Positions 41,415 through 50,441 of a DNA stretch of 64,000 nt are shown here, piece after piece. This DNA is from Nocardiopsis gilva YIM 90087 (GTDB taxonomy: Bacteria > Actinomycetota > Actinomycetes > Streptosporangiales > Streptosporangiaceae): NCBI RefSeq assembly GCF_002263495.1, contig NZ_CP022753.1, positions 3,410,001 to 3,474,000 on the forward strand. The letters run 5' to 3'. The number at the start of each line of letters is the position of its first letter. Position 1 is the first letter of the stretch. Both the position numbers and the translations under genes were made by a program. The notes beneath the pieces were generated by a model. It searched no databases and was not told the origin of the DNA. It worked only from the letters and a program-made list of their open reading frames with translations.

Positions 41415-43052
41415 ATGTCCCATGAACGAACACAGGTGGTGATCGTCGGCGGAAGCCTGGTCGGTCTGTGTATCGCCCTCTTCCTCCGCCGGTACGGCGT
41501 CGAGGTCGTGCTCGCCGAACGCCACCCCGGCACCTCCATCCATCCTCGGACCCCCGGATACAACGCGCGCACCATGGAGCTGTTCCGAGCGGCGGGGGTG
41601 GAGCACGCCGTGCGCGCGGCCGACCCCTGGCAGCTGACCGACTCGGGTTTGCTGTGGGCTGAGAGCCTGACGAGCCCTGAGTACCACTGGTTGCATCCGC
41701 CGAACGCGCGACGGGCAGAGGAGGGGTTCTCCGATGTCGGTCCGTGCGATGACATGGTCCTGTCCCAGGACCGGCTCGAACCCGTGCTCCGCGAGAACGC
41801 CGAGCGACTCGGGGCCGACCTCCGATTCGGCACCGAACTCACGTCGTTCACCCGTCAGGCAGACGGCGTGACCGCGATCCTGACCGACCGTGCCACCGGC
41901 ACTCGCTCGACGGTGCTCGCCGATTATCTGGTCGCGGCCGACGGAGCCAACAGCTCAGTCCGCACTCGACTGGGAATCGGGAGGACGGGACTGGGCGTGC
42001 TGGAGGACGTCGTGAGCATCATGGTCCGTGCCGACCTCGGCGAAGCACTGCGCGACAAGCGTTTTGTCATCTGCCAGGTGGACAATCCACAATTCTCCGG
42101 GATGGTCCGTGTCACCGGGGACATGCTGTCGCTGTATGTGCCCTACCGCTCCGATCGGGGAGAGAGCGCGGACCAGTTCACCAGTGAACGCTGTGTGGAG
42201 CTGGCACGAGCCGCCGCGGGCCTACCGGACCTCGCGGTTGAACCACTCGGCGTCCAGGCATGGCAGGCCAGCGCCGCTGTGGCGGAGCGGTTCAGCGACG
42301 GCAGGGTGTTCCTGGCCGGGGACGCCGCCCACGTCATGCCTCCGGCCGGAGCCTACGGCGCGAACACCGGCATCCAGGACGCGGCGAACCTGGCGTGGAA
42401 ACTCGGCTACGTCCTGGGCGGCTGGGCCGACGCGGCACTTCTGGGCACCTACGAGACCGAACGGCGTCCGGTCGCCGAACTGACCGTCGACCAGGCCCTG
42501 GCCACCGGGCGGGAGTGGTTCGGAGCCGATGTTCCTCCCGAAGTCGGGGAGATCGAGCTGATCGACGAGGTCACCCTCAAGTTCGGCTACCGCTACCCCG
42601 CCGACGGGGCTCCCGGACCCGCCCATGAGCCCTTTGAGGACCCCAGGAGTCCGACCGGTCGGCCCGGCACCCGGGCGCCGCACCTGTGGCTGGACATCGA
42701 CGGGAAACGACTGGCGACAGCGGACCTGTGGGCATCGGGCTTCGTCCTGCTCACCGGGGATGACGGCGTCGCTTGGGTGGAGGCGGCCGGCACCATCGCC
42801 CGGCGCGACGGAGTGCCGCTCACGGCCTACCGTGTCGGCGGCGGCGACGGCGTGCCCTCCGAGGCGCCGCCCCTCCGGGACCGCGAGGGGCGCTGGCCCT
42901 CGCGGTTCGGGACCACCGGGAGCGGAGCCGTTTTGATCCGCCCCGACGGATTCATTGCGTGGCGCGCGTCGGCGGCGACCGGTTCGCATGATGTTTCCGC
43001 TCTCGATGACGCGCTCAGGCACGCACTCGGCTCCACGCGCGCGACCGGCTGA
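41415..43052 (+). CDS. FAD-dependent aromatic monooxygenase
   Basis: 545 residues from ATG 41415 (AAGGAG upstream). Dinucleotide fold VVIVGGSLVGLCIALFLRRY; DG motif YLVAADGANSSVRTRLGI; second FAD motif VFLAGDAAHVMPPAGAYGAN. The C-terminal thioredoxin-like domain has LWLDIDGKRL and VLIRPDGFIAWRA. This is the PheA/TfdB/Rox-type class that hydroxylates phenolic or polyketide substrates with NAD(P)H and O2. Lies 49 bp after the TetR gene, same operon; TetR-regulated monooxygenases often inactivate antibiotics such as rifamycins or tetracyclines (possibility, not shown). Confidence 0.9.
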   Translation: MSHERTQVVIVGGSLVGLCIALFLRRYGVEVVLAERHPGTSIHPRTPGYNARTMELFRAAGVEHAVRAADPWQLTDSGLLWAESLTSPEYHWLHPPNARRAEEGFSDVGPCDDMVLSQDRLEPVLRENAERLGADLRFGTELTSFTRQADGVTAILTDRATGTRSTVLADYLVAADGANSSVRTRLGIGRTGLGVLEDVVSIMVRADLGEALRDKRFVICQVDNPQFSGMVRVTGDMLSLYVPYRSDRGESADQFTSERCVELARAAAGLPDLAVEPLGVQAWQASAAVAERFSDGRVFLAGDAAHVMPPAGAYGANTGIQDAANLAWKLGYVLGGWADAALLGTYETERRPVAELTVDQALATGREWFGADVPPEVGEIELIDEVTLKFGYRYPADGAPGPAHEPFEDPRSPTGRPGTRAPHLWLDIDGKRLATADLWASGFVLLTGDDGVAWVEAAGTIARRDGVPLTAYRVGGGDGVPSEAPPLRDREGRWPSRFGTTGSGAVLIRPDGFIAWRASAATGSHDVSALDDALRHALGSTRATG

Positions 43053-43072
43053 TCAGCCTCGTCATGGGACCT

Positions 43073-43094
43073 GGGCGGCCCACCGGGCCGGCCC
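43073..43094. terminator. Weak hairpin between convergent genes
   Basis: GGCGGCCC/GGGCCGGCC stem with a one-base bulge and ACC loop between the monooxygenase and the thioesterase 3' ends. Confidence 0.4.
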
Positions 43095-43098
43095 TGTC

Positions 43099-43629
43099 CT
43101 AACCTTCGAAGATCAGGCAGCTGCCAGAGGCGGTGGCCAGAACCTTTCCTGCGCCGTCGGTGACCTCGCCCTCGCCGAAGGCGACACGCCGTCCCGGCTT
43201 GGTGACCCAGCCGCGGGCGCGGATCTCACCGGTGTGCGCGTGGATCGGCCGCACGTAGTTGACCTTGAGCTCGATCGACGAGTACCCGGAGCCTGCGGGC
43301 AGGGTGGTGTGGACCGCGCAGCCGATCACCGAGTCGAGCAGGGTGCACACCACACCGCCGTGCACGAGGCCGATCGGGTTGTAGACCGATTCGTCGGGCG
43401 TGCAGGCCATGGTCACCTCGCCCTTCTCGGCCGTCATGCCGGAGAACCCGCCGAGGAGCTGGCTGATGGGAGCGGGCGGTAGTTCGCCCGCCGCCACGGC
43501 GCGCAGGTAGTCCAAGCCCGACATCTCAGCCCCGGCCTTGGCCGTGGTGATCGGGTCGTGCCACGTCACGGTCTTGGTCCGGGGCTCGCCCCATTCCTCT
43601 GGCGCCACAGGCGTGTCTTGGTTACTCAT
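43099..43629 (-). CDS. PaaI-type hotdog thioesterase
   Basis: 176 residues from ATG 43629, with no Shine-Dalgarno, so start or leaderless status is uncertain. The hotdog signature is NPIGLVHGGVVCTLLDSVIG; then SIELKVNYVRPI and ASGSCLIFEG. Hydrolyses acyl- or aryl-CoA. Divergent from an HxlR regulator, with an inverted repeat between. Confidence 0.87.
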   Translation of the reverse strand: MSNQDTPVAPEEWGEPRTKTVTWHDPITTAKAGAEMSGLDYLRAVAAGELPPAPISQLLGGFSGMTAEKGEVTMACTPDESVYNPIGLVHGGVVCTLLDSVIGCAVHTTLPAGSGYSSIELKVNYVRPIHAHTGEIRARGWVTKPGRRVAFGEGEVTDGAGKVLATASGSCLIFEG

Positions 43630-43650
43630 GAGAAGGAGCGTAGCATTTAA

Positions 43651-43665
43651 GTTCAGAAATTGAAC
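43651..43665. promoter_or_regulatory. Putative HxlR operator
   Basis: GTTCA-n5-TGAAC inverted repeat in an A/T-rich 65-bp gap between the thioesterase and the HxlR gene. Confidence 0.5.
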
Positions 43666-43697
43666 CCAGGTAATCGCATTTTTTGGGAGGACATGGA

Positions 43698-44156
43698 ATG
43701 CCCAAACCCCGGGTGTGCTCGGTCGCCCGCACGCTGGACGTGGTCGGTGAACGTTGGACGCTGCTGGTCCTGCGGGAGGTCTTCCTCGGCGTGCGACGCT
43801 TCGATCTGATCCACGAGCACACCGGGGCGCCGCGCGCGGTCCTGACCGAGCGGCTCCGCCGCTTGGTCGACGCAGGCATCCTCCGGCGCGAGGAGTACCG
43901 CGAGAAGGGGCGTCGCCCACGGTACGAGTACGAGCTCACCAAGGCCGGCCACGAGCTGCGCCCGGTACTGACCGCGCTTATGCAATGGGGTGACCGGTAC
44001 CTTGCCGGGCCGGAGGGGCCGCCGCTCAAGCTCCATCACGCGGACTGCGGTGCCCGGGTCCGCACGGCCCTGATCTGCGAAGACGGCCACCATCTGCCTG
44101 ACTCTGGGGAAGATCTCCGTGCTGTTCCCCGCCACCGTCCACCGCGGGAGAGCTGA
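43698..44156 (+). CDS. HxlR family transcriptional regulator
   Basis: 152 residues from ATG 43698 (GGGAGG upstream). CSVARTLDVVGERWTLLVL is the family start with its conserved Cys; GAPRAVLTERLRRLVDAGIL and YELTKAGHELRPVL complete the winged helix. Further Cys occur in CGARVRTALICEDG. Likely controls the divergent thioesterase. Confidence 0.9.
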   Translation: MPKPRVCSVARTLDVVGERWTLLVLREVFLGVRRFDLIHEHTGAPRAVLTERLRRLVDAGILRREEYREKGRRPRYEYELTKAGHELRPVLTALMQWGDRYLAGPEGPPLKLHHADCGARVRTALICEDGHHLPDSGEDLRAVPRHRPPRES

Positions 44157-44558
44157 GCCGGATCCGCGAAGTGCGGAACAACAGCCCTCGACTACCGCCG
44201 CCCCCTTGGCTTGGGACGGCAGCCGACGGGGTAAAGGGTCGACGCGTTGCAGCTCCGCCCGTTCGGGTGCTGAGGGGCTGTGTAGGTCGGCGCGGATCCG
44301 GAGGAACCTGTGGCTAGGCCGCCCTCGGCTCCCTCATGGTGGTGTCAGGTCCCTTCACGCTGCGCACGCAGCGGCTGGCCATTGTCTCCGACGAGGCGTT
44401 GCGCCGACTGGCCATGCGCGGGCTGGTGATCGTCGGTGGCCGCGATGCCATGGTCGATTCCCACGGGACCGCGAGTCCCCTACCCGGGACGGTCGCGGGC
44501 TTTCTGTTGGGGGTGGCGGATCCGCCACCCCCAACAGAAAGCCTCCCCAGTACTCCTA
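44157..44558 (+). pseudogene. Alpha/beta hydrolase fragment and terminator
   Basis: Only the stretch from ~44336 looks formerly coding: GPFTLRTQRLAIVSDEALRR, LVIVGGRDAMVDSHGTA. This resembles the acid-loop region (VGGRDAMV) of an alpha/beta hydrolase without nucleophile or His. It is followed by a 46-bp palindrome. Bases 44157-44335 hold nothing recognised. Confidence 0.45.
44498..44543. terminator. 46-bp perfect palindromic terminator
   Basis: Two 23-nt exact reverse complements with no spacer (centre GGATCC), placed at the end of the hydrolase remnant and 15 bp before the IS left end. Confidence 0.75.
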
Positions 44559-45488
44559 GGCAGTGTTTTTCGAACGGGTGAGGTCGCGTAGCCAGATCCG
44601 TATCGAGGCGAGCTGGACGGTCCCGTCGTAGATCGCGGCGCGCTTGTCGTACCTGGTGGCCACGGCCCGGTTCTGCTTGAGCAGGTTGATCGCCCGTTCT
44701 ACAGTGTTGCGGCCGCGGTAGGCACCCCGGTCGAAAGCCGGGGCCGACCGCCCGCCGATCCCCTGCGCCTGCGATTGGCCCGCTGGTCGGCGGGCTGGGC
44801 AATGGTCGCCTTGATACCGCGCCTGCTCAGGTGGGAGCGGATCGCCGCTGAGGAGTAGGCCTTGTCCGCGAGCAGCCGGTCGGGCCTGGTCCGGGGCGCC
44901 CGACCGAGCGGGGCAGGTGCAGGGCGACCATCAGCGGCTCGAACATGGGCGCGTCACCGCGCTGGCCGGGGCTGGTCGCGGTCACCAGCGGCCGCCTGCG
45001 CTGGTCGGCGATCAGGTGGATCTTGGTGGTCAGCCCGCCCCGGGAACGTCCCAGTGCTTCCGAGCCGTCCGCTTCGTCCCGTACCGCTTCCCCTTTTTCG
45101 CGGCTCCGGCGGCGTGGGAGTGGGCGCGCACGCTGGTGGAGTCGATGCCGACCACCAGGTCTTCTCCGGTGGCGGCGTCGATGCGCAGCCGGTCGGCGAT
45201 CCTTTGCCAGGTGCCGTCCAGGCACCAGCGGCGGTGGCGCCCGGCCGCGGTCTCCCAGGGCCGTAGCGTTCGGGCAGGTCACGCCAGGGGATCCCGGTGC
45301 GGGTTCGGAACAGCACGGCGTTGATGACGCGGCGGTGGTCGGCCCATTGGCCGCCTTTGGGCGGGTTGTCGGGCATGAGCGGGGCGAGCAGGGCCCACTC
45401 GGCATCGGTGAGTTCATGACGGCCGGACACGCTCACCAAGATTGCCAGCGCGAGCCCCACTCCACCCGCCGATTCAAAAAACAGGCCC
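44559..45488 (-). mobile_element. IS5-family (IS427-like) element with decayed transposase
   Basis: About 930 bp bounded by imperfect terminal inverted repeats: left GGCAGTGTTTTTCGAA, right end read inward GGGCCTGTTTTTTGAA, both next to CTA/TAG target bases. The transposase lies on the minus strand. ELTDAEWALLAPLMPD and WADHRRVINAVLFRTRTGIP are in one frame, KGEAVRDEADGSEALGRSRG and LTTKIHLIADQRRRPL in a second. The end KRAAIYDGTVQLASIRIWLR sits in a third. At least two single-base shifts make it inactive on its own. Confidence 0.82.
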
Positions 45489-47221
45489 TAGCGGCCGACG
45501 CGCTCTCCCGCGGATCCCGGCCGACGGGCATCGCGGCGGATCACGGTCTTGCGCCCCTTGATGGTGGTGCCCTTCATCGCGGCGATGACCCGGTCGGCGT
45601 CGGCCGCCGGGACCTCCACCAGCGAGAATCGGTCCGCGATCTCGATCGCTCCGATGTCGCGTCCGCTAAGCCCCGCCTCACCGGCGATCGCCCCGACCAG
45701 GTCCTGGGGTCGGACCTTCGCGCTGCGCCCGGCTCCGACGAACAGGCGGGTCACGCCCGCGGACCCGCCACGGGGACGCCGCTCGCCGCGGGCGCCACCG
45801 CGCCGGTCCGCCGCCTGCCGGTCCGTGCCGCGTCGGCCGCGCTTGTCGGGATCCGGCTTGAGGGAGACCGCGGGGATGTCCCGCTCGTCACTCGTCGGAT
45901 GGAGTGCCTCGTGGGCGAGCTTCATCGCCGCCAGGGCGACGGCCTCGGCGTCGTACTCATCACCGAGCGATTCGAGCATGGCACGGAACTCCTCCAGTCC
46001 ACCGTCCTCGCTCAGGTTCTCCAACAGAGTGGTGCGGGTCAGTTCCAGGCGCCGGGCCCGCATGTCCGCAACGGTCGGCACGTCCTCCACAGGGATCGTG
46101 TAGCCGGTCGTCCGCCGGATGTTCTTGAGCGCGCGGTGCTCGCGAGGCTCCATCAGCGTGACCGCCACACCCTCACGACCGGCCCGCCCCACCCGGCCCA
46201 CGCGGTGCACATAGGACTCCGGTGCCGAGGGGACGCTGTAGTTGATCACGTGCGTGAGCTGGTCGATGTCGAGCCCACGCGCCGCGACGTCGGTGGCCAC
46301 CAGCAGATTGGCCGATCCGGCGCGCAGCCGCCCCATAACGCGGTCGCGCTGCTCCTGGCTCATGCCGCCGTGCAGGGCCTCGGCACGGTGTCCCCGCTCG
46401 TTCATGGCGCTGGTGAGCTGGTCGACCTCTTCGCGGGTGCGGCAGAAGACGATCGCGGCGGCGGGCCGCTCGGCGTCCAGCAGACGCCCCATCGCCGCCG
46501 ATCTGTATCCACGCGGAACGACGTAGGCGGCCTGACGCACCCTTGGCTGCTCGCCCGGGGCCTGCTCCTCACGAGCGATCTGGATCCGTACGGGGTCGCT
46601 CAGGTGTCGGCGAGCCATCGCGTCGATGCGCGCCGGCATGGTCGCCGAGAACAGCACGGTCTGGCAGTTCGGCGGCGTCTCCTCCAGGATGGCCTCGATG
46701 TCCTCGGCGAACCCCATGTCGAGCATCTCGTCGGCCTCGTCGAGGATGACCATCTCAAGGGCGTCCAGCGGAAGTGTGCCACGGCGCAGGTGGTCCAGTG
46801 CGCGGCCCGGAGTGGCAACCACGACGTCGACGCCGCGCTCAAGGCTCCGGAGCTGCCGTCCGATCGGCGTGCCGCCGTAGACGGGGAGCACCCGCGCGCC
46901 CAGGGAGCGGCCGTAGCTGTCGACTGCCTCGGAGACCTGGACGGCGAGTTCGCGCGTCGGGACCAGGATCAGTGCGACGGGCACGCTCCGGTCGCGGTCG
47001 GCGCGCAGGCGCTGGAGTACCGGGAGGGCGAATGCGGCGGTCTTGCCGGTGCCAGTGGCGGCCTGGCCGAGCAGATCGCTGCCCTCGACAAGGTGCGGGA
47101 TCGCTTCACGCTGGATGGGAGTGGGCTGCTCGTACCCCAGTCCGGCGATAGCGTCGAGCAGCTCCGGCCGTAGCGGCAGGTCGGCGAAGCCGTTCGACAT
47201 GTCGGTGGGGACGAGGGCCAT
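45488..47221 (-). CDS. DEAD-box RNA helicase with DbpA-type RNA-binding domain
   Basis: 577 residues from ATG 47221 (AAGGAG upstream); the longer open frame upstream is not supported. Q motif and GYEQPTPIQREAI, Walker A ATGTGKT (~53-59), DEAD at ~161-164 (ILDEADEMLDMGF), SAT in FSATMPARI, YVHRVGRVGRAGR. The C-terminal domain contains VTRLFVGAGRSAKVRPQDLV and RFSLVEVPAADADRV, as in DbpA/CsdA. Cold-shock or ribosome-assembly helicase. The stop TAG falls on the IS junction at 45488-45490, so the last residues may be altered. Confidence 0.92.
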   Translation of the reverse strand: MALVPTDMSNGFADLPLRPELLDAIAGLGYEQPTPIQREAIPHLVEGSDLLGQAATGTGKTAAFALPVLQRLRADRDRSVPVALILVPTRELAVQVSEAVDSYGRSLGARVLPVYGGTPIGRQLRSLERGVDVVVATPGRALDHLRRGTLPLDALEMVILDEADEMLDMGFAEDIEAILEETPPNCQTVLFSATMPARIDAMARRHLSDPVRIQIAREEQAPGEQPRVRQAAYVVPRGYRSAAMGRLLDAERPAAAIVFCRTREEVDQLTSAMNERGHRAEALHGGMSQEQRDRVMGRLRAGSANLLVATDVAARGLDIDQLTHVINYSVPSAPESYVHRVGRVGRAGREGVAVTLMEPREHRALKNIRRTTGYTIPVEDVPTVADMRARRLELTRTTLLENLSEDGGLEEFRAMLESLGDEYDAEAVALAAMKLAHEALHPTSDERDIPAVSLKPDPDKRGRRGTDRQAADRRGGARGERRPRGGSAGVTRLFVGAGRSAKVRPQDLVGAIAGEAGLSGRDIGAIEIADRFSLVEVPAADADRVIAAMKGTTIKGRKTVIRRDARRPGSAGERVGR

Positions 47222-47985
47222 GTTTCTTCTCCTTGTGCGGCTTGTGCAGGGTGATGCTGGTCGGTGGTGCGTGTCCGGGTGGGGGCCGGAGGTGGAATGC
47301 CGGAGCGCATGCCGGTACGTGGCCACGGCGGCGGGGCCTGTTCCAGGACTCGGGTGGCGCGGTGGGGCGCCTTTCATGTCGAAGGTCGGCGGCTCTCGGC
47401 GGGTCGGGCGGCAGGGCGAGTCAGGGCCATAACAACGGTCGCAGACGATGCGGGCCAACTCGACAGTGGCACGCAGACGCGCGTACCCGACGCGCTCCCG
47501 CCGACCCGAGACGGAAGCGGCGGCGTCGGGGCCATCTCGTTGCGGAGGGTGTGCTGACCGGCGGCTGCTACTCCAGGGTAGGCGATCCACGCGCCCCCTG
47601 GGGACCAGCTCATCGCGTCATTGCCCACGTTTCCGGGCACAGACGCGGCGCACGTTCCGCGGCCGGTGGGCTCGATTGGCCTGTCGTCATCCTCACAAGC
47701 TCCTGACGCCGGCCGAAACAACGTGATCGCCGACTGACGATCACGCGGACCGCTGCCATCACCGCGCGCGACCGATTAGGTCTGGGCAGTGACGACAGCG
47801 GTCGCCGTACAGCCGGGGACAGCACCGTCGTGGACTCGGCGGTCGTAGGAATCCGGTCGGTCAAGAGTCCGACGTACGCGCAGGGGTGATCCCACGTTCT
47901 CGGACGGCTTGGGCGTCGCGGTGTGGTGCGAAGCCGACGACGCCCGAGCCCGTGCAGGCCGGGCCCGGTTCGGCCGGGGAGAGCT
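47222..47985. other. Long leader/intergenic region upstream of helicase
   Basis: About 760 bp between the metallophosphoesterase 3' end and the helicase start. No ORF has a family match. The helicase 5' UTR lies here; CsdA-type helicases often have long regulated leaders, but no specific RNA motif was recognised. Confidence 0.4.
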
Positions 47986-49290
47986 CTAGTGGCGCGATGC
48001 GGAGGCGTCCGTAACGCTCTTGCCGTCGGCTCCCTTGGTGATGGTGAAGGCGTCGACCACCTCGCCGTCGGCGGTGGACGCGGTGTAGTCCATCCGGTCA
48101 CCGTCGACCGTGACGGCCTGGTAGGTCTGTGTGTCGGCACGCTGGACGCGGGCCTCAGCGCCGTTGCGGACCCAGTTGGTGTCGCTGACGTCGTACATCT
48201 TGGGCCCGGTCACCGAGACGACGTAGACGGGGCCGGTCTGGACAGCGGGGTCATCGGTGCGGTTGGCGACGAGGTTGCCGCGGCCGTAGCTGTGGTCGTG
48301 GCCCTGCAGCACGAGGTCGACGTTGTAGTCCTCGAAGACGTCGAGCCAGTGGCGGCGCAGAGGTTCGTTGTCGCGGCTAGGGCTGTTGGAGAAGAGCGGC
48401 TGGTGGAAGGTGACGACGGTCCAGCGGTTGGGGTTGTCCGCCAGGACGTCGCGCAGCCAGCGCTCCTGGTCCTTCAGCCAGTCGGTGGAGGAGAACCAGG
48501 GAGCGTTGGTGTAGCTGGCGTTGAGCGCGATGAACCGGACGCCCTGGAAGTCGGTGTAGTAGGCGGTGCCGTCCAGGTCCTTGTTGTCGGGCCCGTTTCC
48601 GGCGCCGGGAAACTGCAGCGGCCAGTGGGGGGTGAGCCGCCAGCCGGAGTACTCGTGGTTACCGGGGGCGGCCACCTGATTGATGGCGGCGGTGGTGGGC
48701 GCGAAGGCGTCGTACCACTCGTCCCACTGATCGTCGTCAGTGCCCTGATTGACCAGGTCTCCGGCGTGCAGGGCCAAGCGGGCGTCGGGGGTGTCGGCGA
48801 AGGCGGCCTTGATGGTGGGGGCGGCGCCGCGCGTGATGTCGTTCTGGACGTCGCCGAAGTAGAGGAACGTGAAGGGGTCGGCGCTGTCGGCGGCGGTGGT
48901 GAAGGTGTGCCAGTCGCCGGCCGCGCCGCCGACGACGCGGTAGCGGTACTGGCGGCCGGGTTCGAGCTCGTCGGCGGTGGCCCGGTAGTAGACGCCGGAG
49001 GCTTCGCCGGTGCGCTTGCCCTCGATGCGGCGGATCCGTTCGGGGCCGTCGGCGGGCGCGATCTCCAGGACGGGTGCACCGTCGTTGGGAATGCGCCAGG
49101 TGACGGTCTGCGAGGTGCTGGGGTCGGCGGTGGGCGAGAGGGTGACCCGCTCGGGGGCGGCTGCGGCAGCAGCCGGGAGCGGCGCGGCCACGCTGGTGGT
49201 GGCGGCCACCAACGCCGCGGCCGTGACGCCTCTGATCAGGGCGAGCGCTCGGTGTGCGGGGGTACGGGGGTGGGTGATTCGTGCGGACAT
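47986..49290 (-). CDS. Secreted metallophosphoesterase, purple acid phosphatase-like
   Basis: 434 residues from ATG 49290. Signal peptide with a long Ala-rich hydrophobic stretch. Fibronectin-like N-domain (TSQTVTWRIPNDGAP). The catalytic domain carries all phosphoesterase motifs: FGDVQND, HAGDLVNQG, GNHEYSG, VTFHQPLFSN, LQGHDHSYGRG. Binuclear metal enzyme acting outside the cell on phosphate esters. A short C-terminal beta segment follows. The upstream leader contains a near-palindromic A/T-rich box (tttccgcatatatgacgg) near 49300. Confidence 0.88.
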   Translation of the reverse strand: MSARITHPRTPAHRALALIRGVTAAALVAATTSVAAPLPAAAAAAPERVTLSPTADPSTSQTVTWRIPNDGAPVLEIAPADGPERIRRIEGKRTGEASGVYYRATADELEPGRQYRYRVVGGAAGDWHTFTTAADSADPFTFLYFGDVQNDITRGAAPTIKAAFADTPDARLALHAGDLVNQGTDDDQWDEWYDAFAPTTAAINQVAAPGNHEYSGWRLTPHWPLQFPGAGNGPDNKDLDGTAYYTDFQGVRFIALNASYTNAPWFSSTDWLKDQERWLRDVLADNPNRWTVVTFHQPLFSNSPSRDNEPLRRHWLDVFEDYNVDLVLQGHDHSYGRGNLVANRTDDPAVQTGPVYVVSVTGPKMYDVSDTNWVRNGAEARVQRADTQTYQAVTVDGDRMDYTASTADGEVVDAFTITKGADGKSVTDASASRH

Positions 49291-49491
49291 GGGGGCCTTT
49301 CCGCATATATGACGGTTTGGACCCAAACGACGGTAGCTCCCCCATGACAACGAAAGGTGAACAGGCGGGTACGGGCGGTTGCCAAGCCAGGCGCGCTGGC
49401 GCCCTGTCCGGACAGCCGACCATGCCCTGCACAGCGGACGAGCGCTGACAGACCTCCAGGATCCAACGGTGCCGCGGGTAGCCCCGGCGCG
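49291..49491. other. Intergenic region
   Basis: About 200 bp upstream of the metallophosphoesterase. Beyond the terminator of the next gene (49492-49529) nothing was recognised. Confidence 0.3.
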
Positions 49492-49529
49492 GGCCTGCCG
49501 GGTCGGAGGACCCTCCGACCCGGCAGGCC
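49492..49529 (-). terminator. Strong terminator of small secreted protein gene
   Basis: 18-bp perfect stem (49492-49509 with 49512-49529) with a 2-nt centre, downstream of the gene ending at 49605. Confidence 0.75.
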
Positions 49530-49604
49530 GATCTCTACAGGACCGCGAACATCACCATGTCCTTTGCTCACCTGGCATGCGCCGGGGCACGTGGACCCCG
49601 CGAA

Positions 49605-49823
49605 TCACGTGGGCGTGCCACCGGCGAGGATGACGCCGGTGAACGATCCGCCGTGGCAGGTCATGGCTGCACCGTGATGCCCACCGCTGCCCCTGATCAG
49701 TTTGTGGATGCAGCTCAGCGCCGCTTCAGGCGCCTCGGTCTCTGCGGCCTGCGCGGTACCCGCGAGGGCTCCGACGAACACGAGGGCGACAGCTGTAGCG
49801 ACGGCATGGCTGAGGATGCGCAT
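49605..49823 (-). CDS. Small secreted protein, unknown
   Basis: 72 residues from ATG 49823 (AAGGA upstream). Clear signal peptide MRILSHAVATAVALVFVG with cleavage near AQA-AE. The mature ~46 residues carry two Cys, an HH pair and Gly-rich ends (LSCIHKLIRGSGGHHGAAMT, CHGG). One disulfide is likely. No family recognised. Confidence 0.62.
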   Translation of the reverse strand: MRILSHAVATAVALVFVGALAGTAQAAETEAPEAALSCIHKLIRGSGGHHGAAMTCHGGSFTGVILAGGTPT

Positions 49824-49964
49824 GTCCTGCTGTCCTTCCTTCTGTCCGGTGGACGGGTGGAGTCGGCGTTTGGTGCCGCTGCCACCCGTCACCCTCGGGC
49901 TGTTTCTCTGGCTGGAACCGGCACGTTGGGGTGGTCAGCGGCCGTGGGACCTGCCTACACCCGA

Positions 49965-50384
49965 TTACGGGAGGTTGGTCCACTGGTGGGAGGAGATGTT
50001 GTTGTTCAGCGCCTCCCCGGCGCCGGCGCCGCCGGGGTCGTAGGTCCATTTCCGGAGATCGTTGAGGACCACGCCGTTGTACACGCCGCGGCGCGCACCG
50101 GAGTGGTTGCGGCCCCAGTAGACCCACACGTCGTCGTAGTTGCCCGGGTAGCCGTTGTTCCACAACGACGACACCCGGTTGCGGCACACACCCCAGTCCT
50201 TGTCGTTGGACTCCCAGCCGTAGCAGTGGTTGGTGCGATTGAAGCCGTAGTAGCCGTGGAGCTTGCCGTCCGCCGCCTGGGTGTCGAACTCAGGCTGGGG
50301 CTCCTCGGCACTGGCCGCGGGAGTGGCTAGCAGGCTCAGGGCTGCCGCCGCCGCACCGGCGGCCAGGATCCGCGTGGCCTTCAC
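49965..50384 (-). CDS. Secreted peptidase inhibitor I36-like protein
   Basis: 139 residues from GTG 50384 (AGGTGAG upstream). Signal peptide MKATRILAAGAAAAALSLLA. The mature domain reads LHGYYGFNRTNHCYGWESND, DWGVCRNRVSSLWNNGYPGN, VWVYWGRNHSG, NNNISSHQW. This aromatic/Asn-rich pattern with one Cys pair matches the I36 (SMPI-like crystallin-fold) inhibitor family. Likely extracellular protease inhibitor. Confidence 0.75.
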   Translation of the reverse strand: MKATRILAAGAAAAALSLLATPAASAEEPQPEFDTQAADGKLHGYYGFNRTNHCYGWESNDKDWGVCRNRVSSLWNNGYPGNYDDVWVYWGRNHSGARRGVYNGVVLNDLRKWTYDPGGAGAGEALNNNISSHQWTNLP

Positions 50385-50441
50385 TTGCTCACCTTCCTGT
50401 TCTGCGACTTTCCTCTTGCAGGGACGCGGGTGCGCCCCTGG

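Noticed and set aside
48474-49079. Long Pro/Ser/Thr-rich minus-strand ORF
   Set aside because: Out-of-frame shadow of the metallophosphoesterase gene.
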